Of a stretch of DNA of 64,000 nt, positions 25,186 to 35,788 are shown one piece after another. The stretch comes from Eutreptiella sp. 'Long Island Sound 2002'. Its lineage: Eukaryota > Euglenozoa > Euglenophyceae > Eutreptiales > Eutreptiaceae. The translations under genes were made by a program, and so were the position numbers. Below the pieces are notes generated by a model. It searched no databases. It saw nothing but the letters and a program-made list of their open reading frames with translations, and was not told the origin of the DNA. Location of the stretch: the NCBI GenBank assembly GCA_964036045.1, contig OZ038378.1, positions 19,911,348-19,975,347 on the forward strand, read 5' to 3'. The stretch's first letter is position 1. Each line of letters opens with the position of its first letter.

Positions 25186-25582
25186 GCCTTACACCACTTT
25201 ACACGGGCCTTACACCACTTTACACGGGCCTTACACCACTTTACACGGGCCTTACACCACTTTACACGGGCTTTACACCACTTTACACGGGCCTTACACC
25301 ATTTTACACGGGCCTTACACCACTTTACACGGACCTTACACCACTTTACACGGGCCTTACACCACTTTACACGGGCCTTGCACCACTTTACACGGGCCTT
25401 CCGCCACTTTACACGGGCCTTACACCACTTTACACGGGCCTTACACCACTTTACACGGGCCTTGCACCACTTTACACGGGCCTTCCGCCACTTTACACGG
25501 GCCTTACACCACTTTACACGGGCCTTACACCACTTTACACGGGCCTTAAACCACTTTACACGGGCCTTACACCACTTTACAC
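25186..25582 (+). repeat. B25: 21-bp array, class II end
   Basis: 397 bp, 18 units plus 19. Lacks the ACCGC start marker. CCTTGCACC followed by CCTTCCGCC occurs twice, 84 bp (four units) apart, so the exit region is locally duplicated. Confidence 0.96.
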
Positions 25583-25973
25583 GGATCCATAGAGTGATCC
25601 ATAGAGTGATCCATAGAGTGATCCATAGAGTGATCCATAGAGTGATCCATAGAGTGATCCATGGAGTGATCCATAGAGTGATCCATAGAGTGATCCATAG
25701 AGTGATCCATGGAGTGATCCGTAGAGTGATCCATAGAGTGATCCATAGAGTGATCCATAGAGTGATCCATAGAATGATCCATAGAGTGATCCATAGAGTG
25801 ATCCATAGAGTGATCCATAGAGTGATCCATAGAGTGATCCATGGGTTGATCCATAGCGTGATCCATGGAGTGATCAATAGAGTGATCCATAGACTGATCT
25901 ATGGAGTGATCCATAGAGTGATCCATGGAGTGATCCATAGAGTGATCCATAGAGTGATCCATACAGTGATCCG
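25583..25973 (+). repeat. A25: 12-bp array, class II
   Basis: 391 bp, 32 units plus 7. Same length and unit order as A15 and A17 except for one AGAATG unit. GATCTATGG (about 25897) is private. Confidence 0.96.
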
Positions 25974-26559
25974 GCCTTACACCACTTTACACGGGCCTTA
26001 CACCACTTTACACGGGCCTTACACCGCTTTACACGGGCCTTACACCACTTTACACGGGCCTTACACCACTTTACACGGGCCTTACACCACTTTACACGGG
26101 CCTTACACCACTTTGCACGGGCCTTACACCACTTTACACGGGTCTTGCACCACTTTACACGGGCCTTACACCACTTTGCACGGGCATTGCCCCACTTTAA
26201 ACGGGCCTTACACCACTTTACACGCGCCTTCCGCCACTTTACACGGGCCTTACACCACTTTACACGGGCCTTACACCACTTTACACGGGCCTTACACCAC
26301 GTTACACGGACCTTACACCACTTTACACGGGCCTTACACCACTTTACACGGGCCTGACACCACTTTACACGGACCTTACACCACTTTACACGGGCCTTGC
26401 ACCACTTTACACGGGCCTTCCGCCACTTTACACGGGCCTTACACCACTTTACACCGGCCTTACACCACTTTACACGGGCCTTACACCACTTTACACGGGC
26501 CTTACACCACTTTACACGGGCCTTAAACCACTTTACACGGGCCTTACACCACTTTACAC
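25974..26559 (+). repeat. B26: 21-bp array, class III end
   Basis: 586 bp, 27 units plus 19. B9-type with GGGCATTGCCCCAC. CCACGTTACAC at about 26298 is rare in the composite domain. Confidence 0.96.
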
Positions 26560-27022
26560 GGATCCATAGAGTGATCCATAGAGTGATCCATAGAGTGATC
26601 CATAGAGTGATCCATAGAGCGATCCATAGAGTGATCCATGGAGTGATCCGTAGAGTGATCCATAGAGTGATCCATAGAGTGATCCATAGATTGATCCATA
26701 GAGTGATCCATAGAGTGATCCATAGAGTGATCCATAGCGTGATCCATGGGTTGATCCATAGAGTGATCCATAGAGTGATCCATGGAGTGATCCATGGAGT
26801 GATCCATAGAGTGATCCATAGAGTGATCCATAGAGTGATCCATAGAGTGATCCATAGAGTGATCCATAGAGTGATCCATGGGTTGATCCATAGCGTGATC
26901 CATGGAGTGATCAATAGAGTGATCCATAGAGTGATCCATAGACTGATCCATGGAGTGATCCATAGAGTGATCCATAGAGTGATCCATAGAGTGATCCATA
27001 GAGTGATCCATACAGTGATCCG
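26560..27022 (+). repeat. A26: 12-bp array, class III
   Basis: 463 bp, 38 units plus 7. Holds an early AGCGTGATCCATGGGTTG (about 26736), in the reverse of the usual tail order, and two adjacent CATGG units (about 26781-26800). A30 at offset 3281 has both, so they are copies. Confidence 0.96.
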
Positions 27023-27251
27023 GCCTTACACCAGTTTACACGGGCCTTACACCACTTTACACGGGCCTTACACCGCTTTACACGGGCCTTACACCACTTT
27101 ACACGGGCCTTACACCACTTTACACGGGCCTTACACCACTTTACACGGGCCTTACACCACTTTGCACGGGCCTTACACCACTTTACACGGGTCTTGCACC
27201 GTTTTACACGGGCCTTACACCACTTTACACGGACCTTACACCACTTTACAC
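27023..27251 (+). repeat. B27: short 21-bp array, class V
   Basis: 229 bp, 10 units plus 19. TTGCACCGTTTTACAC (about 27194) and a terminal ACACGGACC unit distinguish it from class IV. It runs into GGATTC rather than GGATCC. Copy: B31 at offset 3281. Confidence 0.96.
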
Positions 27252-27726
27252 GGATTCATAGAGTCATCCATAGAGTGATCCATAGAGTGATCCATAGAGT
27301 GATCCATAGAGTGATCCATAGAGTGATCCACGGAGTGATCCGTAGAGTGATCCATAGAGTGATCCATGGAGTGATCCATAGAGTGATCCATAGAGTGATC
27401 CATAGAGTGATCCATAGAGTGATCCATAGAGTGCTCCATGGAGTGATCCATAGAGTGATCCATAGAGTGATCCATAGAGTGATCCATAGAGTGATCCATA
27501 GAGTGATCCATAGAGTGATCCATAGAGTGATCCATAGAGTGATACATAGAGTGATCCATAGAGTGATCCATAGAGTGATCCATGGGTTGATCCATAGCGT
27601 GATCCATGGAGTGATCAATAGAGTGATCCATAGAGTGATCCATAGAGTGATCCATAGAGTGATCCATAGAGTGATCCATGGAGTGATCCATAGAGTGATC
27701 CATAGAGTGATCCATACAGTGATCCG
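27252..27726 (+). repeat. A27: 12-bp array, class V
   Basis: 475 bp, 39 units plus 7. Enters GGATTCATAGAGTCATCC, so neither GATC nor BamHI is present in the first unit. GATCCACGGAG (about 27326) and GATACATAG (about 27541) are private. Confidence 0.96.
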
Positions 27727-28375
27727 GCCTTACACCACTTTACACGGGCCTTACACCACTTTACACGGGCCTTACACCGCTTTACACGGGCCTTACACCA
27801 CTTTACACGGGCCTTACACCACTTTACACGGGCCTTACACCACTTTACACGGGCCTTACACCACTTTGCACGGGCCTTCCCCCACTTTACACGGGCCTTA
27901 CACCACTTTACACGCGCCTTACACCACTTTACACGGGCCTTACACCATTTTACACGGGCCTTACACCACTTTGCACGGGCCTTCCCCCACTTTACACGGG
28001 CCTTACACCACTTTACACGCGCCTTACACCACTTTACACGGGCCTTGCACCACTTTACACGGGCCTTACACCACTTTACACGGGCCTTACACCACTTTAC
28101 ACGGGCCTTACACCACTTTACACGGACCTTACACCACTTTACACGGGCCTTACACCACTTTACACGGGCCTGACACCACTTTACACGGACCTTAAACCAC
28201 TTTACACGGGCCTTGCACCACTTTACACGGGCCTTCCGCCACTTTACACGGGCCTTACACCACTTTACACCGGCCTTACACCACTTTACACGGGCCTTAC
28301 ACCACTTTACACGGGCCTTACACCACTTTACACGGGCCTTACACCACTTTACACGGGCCTTACACCACTTTACAC
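27727..28375 (+). repeat. B28: 21-bp array, class III end
   Basis: 649 bp, 30 units plus 19. TTCCCCC occurs twice, 105 bp (five units) apart (about 27877 and 27982). The CCTTAAACC exit marker is missing from the last-but-one unit, although a GGACCTTAAACC lies at about 28188. Confidence 0.96.
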
Positions 28376-28862
28376 GGATCCATAGAGTGATCCATAGAGT
28401 GATCCATAGAGTGATCCATAGAATGATCCATAGAGTGATCCATAGAGTGATCCATGGAGTGATCCGTAGAGTGATCCATAGAGTGATCCATAGAGTGATC
28501 CATAGAGTGATCCATAGAGTGATCCATAGAGTGATCCATAGAGTGATCCATAGGGTGCTCCATGGAGTGATCCATAGAGTGATCCATAGAGTGATCCATA
28601 GAGTGATCCATGGAGTGATCCATAGAGTGATCCATAGAGTGATCCATAGAGTGATCCATAGAGTGATCCATAGAGTGATCCATAGAGTGATCCATGGGTT
28701 GATCCATAGCGTGATCCATAGACTGATCCATAGCGTGATCCATGGAGTGATCAATAGAGTGATCCATAGAGTGATCCATAGACTGATCCATGGAGTGATC
28801 CATAGAGTGATCCATGGAGTGGTCCATAGAGTGATCCATAGAGTGATCCATACAGTGATCCG
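28376..28862 (+). repeat. A28: 12-bp array, class III
   Basis: 487 bp, 40 units plus 7. Like A32 and A35 (TAGGGTGCTCC) but with two more units: the AGCGTG unit and a GACTG unit are repeated at about 28708-28735. Confidence 0.96.
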
Positions 28863-29091
28863 GCCTTACACCACTTTACACGGGCCTTACACCACTTTAC
28901 ACGGGCTCTACACCGCTTTACACGGGCCTTACACCACTTTACACGGGCCTTACACCACTTTACACGGGCCTTACACCACTTTACACGGGCCTTACACCAC
29001 TTTGCACGGGCCTTACACCACTTTACACGGGTCTTGCACCACTTTACAGGGGCCTTAAACTACTTTACACGGGCCTTACACCACTTTACAC
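28863..29091 (+). repeat. B29: short 21-bp array, class IV
   Basis: 229 bp, 10 units plus 19. GGGCTCTACACCGC at about 28905 is shared with B33 and B36. ACAGGGGCC before the AAACTAC exit is private. Confidence 0.96.
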
Positions 29092-29506
29092 GGATCCATA
29101 GAGTGATCCGTAGAGTGATCCATAGAGTGATCCATAGAGTGATCCATAGAGTGATCCATGGAGTGATCCGTAGAGTGATCCATAGAGTGATCCATAGACT
29201 GATCCATAGAGTGATCCATAGAGTGATCCATAGAGTGATCCATAGAGTGATCCATAGAGTGATCCATAGAGTGATCCATGGAGTGATCCATGGAGTGATC
29301 CGTAGAGTGATCCATAGAGTGATCCATAGAGTGATCCATAGAGTGATCCATAGAGTGATCCATGGGTTGATCCATAGCGTGATCCATGGAGTGATCAATA
29401 GAGTGATCCATAGAGTGATCCATAGACTGATCCATGGAGTGATCCATAGAGTGAACCATGGAGTGGTCCATAGAGGGATCCATAGAGTGATCCATACAGT
29501 GATCCG
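29092..29506 (+). repeat. A29: 12-bp array, class IV
   Basis: 415 bp, 34 units plus 7. Second unit GATCCGT, two adjacent CATGG units at about 29278-29294, and GTGGTCC and AGAGGGATCC near the exit. Partners A33 and A36 have the same length. Confidence 0.96.
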
Positions 29507-29840
29507 GCCTTACACCACTTTACACGGGCCTTACACCACTTTACACGGGCCTTACACCGCTTTACACGGGCCTTACACCACTTTACACGGGCCTTACACC
29601 ACTTTACACGTGCCTTACACCACTTTACACGGGCCTTCCGCCACGTTACACGGGCCTTCCGCCACTTTACACGGGCCTTACACCACTTTACACGGGCCTT
29701 CCGCCACTTTACACGGGCCTTACACCACTTTACACCGGCCTTACACCACTTTACACGGGCCTTACACCACTTTACACGGGCCTTACACCACTTTACACGG
29801 GCCTTAAACCACTTTACACGGGCCTTACACCACTTTACAC
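29507..29840 (+). repeat. B30: 21-bp array, class III end
   Basis: 334 bp, 15 units plus 19. ACACGTGCC then CCTTCCGCCACGTTAC (about 29609-29650), a pair also at the front of B34 and B37. Ends with ACACCGG and CCTTAAACC. Confidence 0.96.
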
Positions 29841-30303
29841 GGATCCATAGAGTGATCCATAGAGTGATCCATAGAGTGATCCATAGAGTGATCCATAGAG
29901 CGATCCATAGAGTGATCCATGGAGTGATCCGTAGAGTGATCCATAGAGTGATCCATAGAGTGATCCATAGATTGATCCATAGAGTGATCCATAGAGTGAT
30001 CCATAGAGTGATCCATAGCGTGATCCATGGGTTGATCCATAGAGTGATCCATAGAGTGATCCATGGAGTGATCCATGGAGTGATCCATAGAGTGATCCAT
30101 AGAGTGATCCATAGAGTGATCCATAGAGTGATCCATAGAGTGATCCATAGAGTGATCCATGGGTTGATCCATAGCGTGATCCATGGAGTGATCAATAGAG
30201 TGATCCATAGAGTGATCCATAGACTGATCCATGGAGTGATCCATAGAGTGATCCATGGAGTGATCCATAGTGTGATCCATAGAGTGATCCATACAGTGAT
30301 CCG
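29841..30303 (+). repeat. A30: 12-bp array, class III
   Basis: 463 bp, 38 units plus 7. Copy of A26 at offset 3281. It differs near the exit by CATGG and TAGTGTG (about 30269) instead of plain units. Confidence 0.96.
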
Positions 30304-30532
30304 GCCTTACACCACTTTACACGGGCCTTACACCACTTTACACGGGCCTTACACCGCTTTACACGGGCCTTACACCACTTTACACGGGCCTTACACCACT
30401 TTACACGGGCCTTACACCACTTTACACGGGCCTTACACCACTTTGCACGGGCCTTACACCACTTTACACGGGTCTTGCACCGTTTTACACGGGCCTTACA
30501 CCACTTTACACGGACCTTACACCACTTTACAC
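30304..30532 (+). repeat. B31: short 21-bp array, class V
   Basis: 229 bp, 10 units plus 19. Copy of B27, with TTGCACCGTTTTACAC and the GGATTC exit. Confidence 0.96.
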
Positions 30533-31007
30533 GGATTCATAGAGTCATCCATAGAGTGATCCATAGAGTGATCCATAGAGTGATCCATAGAGTGATCCAT
30601 AGAGTGATCCATGGAGTGATCCGTAGAGTGATCCATAGAGTGATCCATAGAGTGATGCATAGAGTGATCCATAGAGTGATCCATAGAGTGATCCATAGAG
30701 TGATCCATAGAGTGCTCCATGGAGTGATCCATAGAGTGATCCATAGAGTGATCCATAGAGTGATCCATAGAGTGATCCATAGAGTGATCCATAGAGTGAT
30801 CCATAGAGTGATCCATAGAGTGATCCATAGAGTGATCCATAGAGTGATCCATAGAGTGATCCATGGGTTGATCCATAGCGTGATCCATGGAGTGATCAAT
30901 AGAGTGATCCATAGAGTGATCCATAGAGTGATCCATAGAGTGATCCATAGAGTGATCCATGGAGTGATCCATAGAGTGATCCATAGAGTGATCCATACAG
31001 TGATCCG
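30533..31007 (+). repeat. A31: 12-bp array, class V
   Basis: 475 bp, 39 units plus 7. Copy of A27 (offset 3281) and A34 (offset 2983). GATGCATAG at about 30655 is private. Confidence 0.96.
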
Positions 31008-31698
31008 GCCTTACACCACTTTACACGGGCCTTACACCACTTTACACGGGCCTTACACCGCTTTACACGGGCCTTACACCACTTTACACGGGCCTTACAC
31101 CACTTTACACGGGCCTTACACCACTTTACACGGGCCTTACACCGCTTTGCACGGGCCTTCCCCCACTTTACACGGGCCTTACACCACTTTACACGCGCCT
31201 TACACCACTTTACACGGGCCTTGCACCACTTTACACGGGCCTTACACCACTTTACACGGGCCTTACACCATTTTACACGGGCCTTACACCACTTTACACG
31301 GACCTTACACCACTTTACACGGGCCTTACACCACTTTACACGGGCCTTGCACCACTTTACAGGGGCCTTCCGCCACTTTACACGGGCCTTACACCACTTT
31401 ACACGGGCCTTACACCACTTTACACGGGCCTTACACCACTTTACACGGACCTTACACCACTTTACACGGGCCTTACACCACTTTACACGGGCCTGACACC
31501 ACTTTACACGGACCTTAAACCACTTTACACGGGCCTTGCACCACTTTACACGGGCCTTCCGCCACTTTACACGGGCCTTACACCACTTTACACCGGCCTT
31601 ACACCACTTTACACGGGCCTTACACCACTTTACACGGGCCTTACACCACTTTACACGGGCCTTAAACCACTTTACACGGGCCTTACACCACTTTACAC
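31008..31698 (+). repeat. B32: 21-bp array, class III end
   Basis: 691 bp, 32 units plus 19. CACCGCTTTGCACGGGCC followed by TTCCCCC (about 31141-31165) is shared with B35, its copy at offset 2983. Confidence 0.96.
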
Positions 31699-32161
31699 GG
31701 ATCCATAGAGTGATCCATAGAGTGATCCATAGAGTGATCCATAGAATGATCCATAGAGTGATCCATAGAGTGATCCATGGAGTGATCCGTAGAGTGATCC
31801 ATAGAGTGATCCATAGAGTGATCCATAGAGTGATCCATAGAGTGATCCATAGAGTGATCCATAGAGTGATCCATAGGGTGCTCCATGGAGTGATCCATAG
31901 AGTGATCCATAGAGTGATCCATAGAGTGATCCATGGAGTGATCCATAGAGTGATCCATAGAGTGATCCATAGAGTGATCCATAGAGTGATCCATAGAGTG
32001 ATCCATAGAGTGATCCATGGGTTGATCCATAGCGTGATCCATGGAGTGATCAATAGAGTGATCCATAGAGTGATCCATAGACTGATCCATGGAGTGATCC
32101 ATAGAGTGATCCATGGAGTGGTCCATAGAGTGATCCATAGAGTGATCCATACAGTGATCCG
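31699..32161 (+). repeat. A32: 12-bp array, class III
   Basis: 463 bp, 38 units plus 7. AGAATGATCC early, then TAGGGTGCTCC (about 31875). Copy: A35 at offset 2983. Confidence 0.96.
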
Positions 32162-32390
32162 GCCTTACACCACTTTACACGGGCCTTACACCACTTTACA
32201 CGGGCTCTACACCGCTTTACACGGGCCTTACACCACTTTACACGGGCCTTACACCACTTTACACGGGCCTTACACCACTTTACACGGGCCTTACACCACT
32301 TTGCACGGGCCTTACACCACTTTACACGGGTCTTGCACCACTTTACACGGGCCTTAAACTACTTTACACGGGCCTTACACCACTTTACAC
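32162..32390 (+). repeat. B33: short 21-bp array, class IV
   Basis: 229 bp, 10 units plus 19, with GGGCTCTACACCGC and the AAACTAC exit. Confidence 0.96.
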
Positions 32391-32805
32391 GGATCCATAG
32401 AGTGATCCGTAGAGTGATCCATAGAGTGATCCATAGAGTGATCCATAGAGTGATCCATAGAGTGATCCGTAGAGTGATCCATAGAGTGATCCATAGAGTG
32501 ATCCATAGAGTGATCCATAGAGTGATCCATAGAGTGATCCATAGAGTGATCCATAGAGTGATCCATAGAGTGATCCATAGAGTGATCCATGGAGTGATCC
32601 GTAGAGTGATCCATAGAGTGATCCATAGAGTGATCCATAGAGTGATCCATAGAGTGATCCATGGGTTGATCCATAGCGTGATCCATGGAGTGATCAATAG
32701 AGTGATCCATAGAGTGATCCATAGACTGATCCATGGAGTGATCCATAGAGTGAACCATGGAGTGATCCATAGAGGGATCCATAGAGTGATCCATACAGTG
32801 ATCCG
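32391..32805 (+). repeat. A33: 12-bp array, class IV
   Basis: 415 bp, 34 units plus 7. At about 32455 the unit before the second GATCCGT is plain CATAGAG where A29 and A36 have CATGGAG. Otherwise the same order as A36, offset 2983. Confidence 0.96.
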
Positions 32806-33515
32806 GCCTTACACCACTTTACACGGGCCTTACACCACTTTACACGGGCCTTACACCGCTTTACACGGGCCTTACACCACTTTACACGGGCCTTACACCA
32901 CTTTACACGTGCCTTACACCACTTTACACGGGCCTTCCGCCACGTTACACGGGCCTTCCGCCACTTTACACGGGCCTTACACCACTTTACATGGGCCTTA
33001 GACCACTTACACTCGCCTTACACCACTTTACACGGGCCTTACACCACTTTACACGGGACTTACACCACTTTACACGGGCCTTCCGCCACTTTCCACGGGC
33101 CTTACACCACTTTACACGGGCCTTATACCACTTTACATGTGCCTTACACCACTTTACACGTGCCTTACACCACTTTACACGGGCCTTCCGCCACGTTACA
33201 CGGGCCTTCCGCCACTTTACACGGGCCTTACACCACTTTACATGGGCCTTAGACCACTTACACTCGCCTTACACCACTTTACACGGGCCTTACACCACTT
33301 TACACGGGACTTACACCACTTTACACGGGCCTTCCGCCACTTTCCACGGGCCTTACACCACTTTACACGGGCCTTACACCACTTTACACGGGCCTTACAC
33401 CACTTTACACGGGCCTTACACCACTTTGCACGGGCCTTACACCACTTTACACGGGTCTTGCACCGTTTTACACGGGCCTTACACCACTTTACACGGACCT
33501 TACACCACTTTACAC
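32806..33515 (+). repeat. B34: 21-bp array with two 20-bp units, class V end
   Basis: 710 bp (21n+17). The unit with TTAGACCACTTACACTCGCC (20 bp, one T lost) occurs twice, 251 bp apart (about 33000 and 33250), which accounts for the two missing bases. Compared with the B30-A30-B31 order, the class III A block is missing, so this block joins a B30-like front to a B31-like end. Confidence 0.95.
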
Positions 33516-33990
33516 GGATTCATAGAGTCATCCATAGAGTGATCCATAGAGTGATCCATAGAGTGATCCATAGAGTGATCCATAGAGTGATCCATGGAGT
33601 GATCCGTAGAGTGATCCATAGAGTGATCCATAGAGTGATCCATAGAGTGATCCATAGAGTGATCCATAGAGTGATCCATAGAGTGATCCATAGAGTGCTC
33701 CATGGAGTGATCCATAGAGTGATCCATAGAGTGATCCATAGAGTGATCCATAGAGTGATCCATAGAGTGATCCATAGAGTGATCCATAGAGTGATCCATA
33801 GAGTGATCCATAGAGTGATCCATAGAGTGATCCATAGAGTGATCCATGGGTTGATCCATAGCGTGATCCATGGAGTGATCAATAGAGTGATCCATAGAGT
33901 GATCCATAGACTGATCCATAGAGTGATCCATAGAGTGATCCATGGAGTGATCCATAGAGTGATCCATTAAGTGATCCATACAGTGATCCG
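33516..33990 (+). repeat. A34: 12-bp array, class V
   Basis: 475 bp, 39 units plus 7. Copy of A31 at offset 2983. GATCCATTAAGTG at about 33961 is private. Confidence 0.96.
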
Positions 33991-34681
33991 GCCTTACACC
34001 ACCTTACACGGGCCTTACACCACTTTACACGGGCCCTACACCGCTTTACACGGGCCTTACACCACTTTACACGGGCCTTACGCCACTTTACACGGGCCTT
34101 ACACCACTTTACACGGGCCTTACACCGCTTTGCACGGGCCTTCCCCCACTTTACACGGGCCTTACACCACTTTACACGCGCCTTACACCACTTTACACGG
34201 GCCTTGCACCACTTTACACGGGCCTTACACCACTTTACACGGGCCTTACACCACTTTACACGGGCCTTACACCACTTTACACGGACCTTACACCACTTTA
34301 CACGGGCCTTACACCACTTTACACGGGCCTTGCACCACTTTACAGGGGCCTTCCGCCACTTTACACGGGCCTTACACCACTTTACACGGGCCTTACACCA
34401 CTTTACACGGGCCTTACACAACTTTACACGGACCTTACACCACTTTACACGGGCCTTACACCACTTTACACGGGCCTGACACCACTTTACACGGACCTTA
34501 AACCACTTTACACGGGCCTTGCACCACTTTACACGGGCCTTCCGCCACTTTACACGGGCCTTACACCACTTTACACCGGCCTTACACCACTTTACACGGG
34601 CCTTGCACCACTTTACACGGGCCTTACACCACTTTACACGGGCCTTAAACCACTTTACACGGGCCTTACACCACTTTACAC
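33991..34681 (+). repeat. B35: 21-bp array, class III end
   Basis: 691 bp, 32 units plus 19. Copy of B32 with scattered substitutions: CCACCTTAC (about 34000), GGCCCTACACCGC (about 34033) and CACAACTTTAC (about 34418). Confidence 0.96.
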
Positions 34682-35144
34682 GGATCCATAGAGTGATCCA
34701 TAGAGTGATCCATAGAGTGATCCATAGAATGATCCATAGAGTGATCCATAGAGTGATCCATGGAGTGATCCGTAGAGTGATCCATAGAGTGATCCATAGA
34801 GTGATCCATAGAGTGATCCATAGAGTGATCCATAGAGTGATCCATAGAGTGATCCATAGGGTGCTCCATGGAGTGATCCATAGAGTGATCCATAGAGTTA
34901 TCCATAGAGTGATCCATGGAGTGATCCATAGAGTGATCCATAGAGTGATCCATAGAGTGATCCATAGAGTGATCCATAGAGTGATCCATAGAGTGATCCA
35001 TGGGTTGATCCATAGCGTGATCCATGGAGTGATCAATAGAGTGATCCATAGAGTGATCCATAGACTGATCCATGGAGTGATCCATAGAGTGATCCATGGA
35101 GTGGTCCATAGAGTGATCCATAGAGTGATCCATACAGTGATCCG
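34682..35144 (+). repeat. A35: 12-bp array, class III
   Basis: 463 bp, 38 units plus 7. Copy of A32 with a private GAGTTATCC (about 34896). Confidence 0.96.
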
Positions 35145-35373
35145 GCCTTACACCACTTTACACGGGCCTTACACCACTTTACACGGGCTCTACACCGCTT
35201 TACACGGGCCTTACACCACTTTACACGGGCCTTACACCACTTTACACGGGCCTTACACCACTTTACACGGGCCTTACACCACTTTGCACGGGCCTTACAC
35301 CACTTTACACGGGTCTTGCACCACTTTACACGGGCCTTAAACTACTTTACACGGGCCTTACACCACTTTACAC
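35145..35373 (+). repeat. B36: short 21-bp array, class IV
   Basis: 229 bp, 10 units plus 19. Copy of B33 at offset 2983. Confidence 0.96.
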
Positions 35374-35788
35374 GGATCCATAGAGTGATCCGTAGAGTGA
35401 TCCATAGAGTGATCCATAGAGTGATCCATAGAGTGATCCATGGAGTGATCCGTAGAGTGATCCATAGAGTGATCCATAGAGTGATCCATAGAGTGATCCA
35501 TAGAGTGATCCATAGAGTGATCCATAGAGTGATCCATAGAGTGATCCATAGAGTGATCCATAGAGTGATCCATGGAGTGATCCGTAGAGTGATCCATAGA
35601 GTGATCCATAGAGTGATCCATAGAGTGATCCATAGAGTGATCCATGGGTTGATCCATAGCGTGATCCATGGAGTGATCAATAGAGTGATCCATAGAGTGA
35701 TCCATAGACTGATCCATGGAGTGATCCATAGAGTGAACCATGGAGTGATCCATAGAGGGATCCATAGAGTGATCCATACAGTGATCCG
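35374..35788 (+). repeat. A36: last 12-bp array, class IV
   Basis: 415 bp, 34 units plus 7. This is the final A block of the window. Its exit is the ordinary CATACAGTGATCCGG, so nothing in the junction itself announces that repeat A will not return. Confidence 0.96.

Larger units (their letters stand above)
1..35788 (+). repeat. Composite A/B satellite domain (higher-order repeat)
   Basis: Thirty-seven blocks of a 12-bp repeat (A, GATCCATAGAGT) alternate with thirty-six blocks of a 21-bp repeat (B). All have the same orientation and there is no unique DNA between them. A makes up about 18,540 bp (about 1,540 units) and B about 17,250 bp (about 820 units). Complete A blocks range from 283 to 1627 bp and B blocks from 229 to 1153 bp. 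Diagnostic variants at block ends define five classes that recur in a preferred order, which is the mark of a higher-order repeat. Family membership is read directly from the sequence. Its role as heterochromatin or centromere-like DNA is inference. Confidence 0.97.

Noticed and set aside
1-35788. CRISPR-like array (short repeats with regular spacing)
   Set aside because: The units are head-to-tail with no unique spacers, and there are no cas genes. The two repeats are simple satellites.
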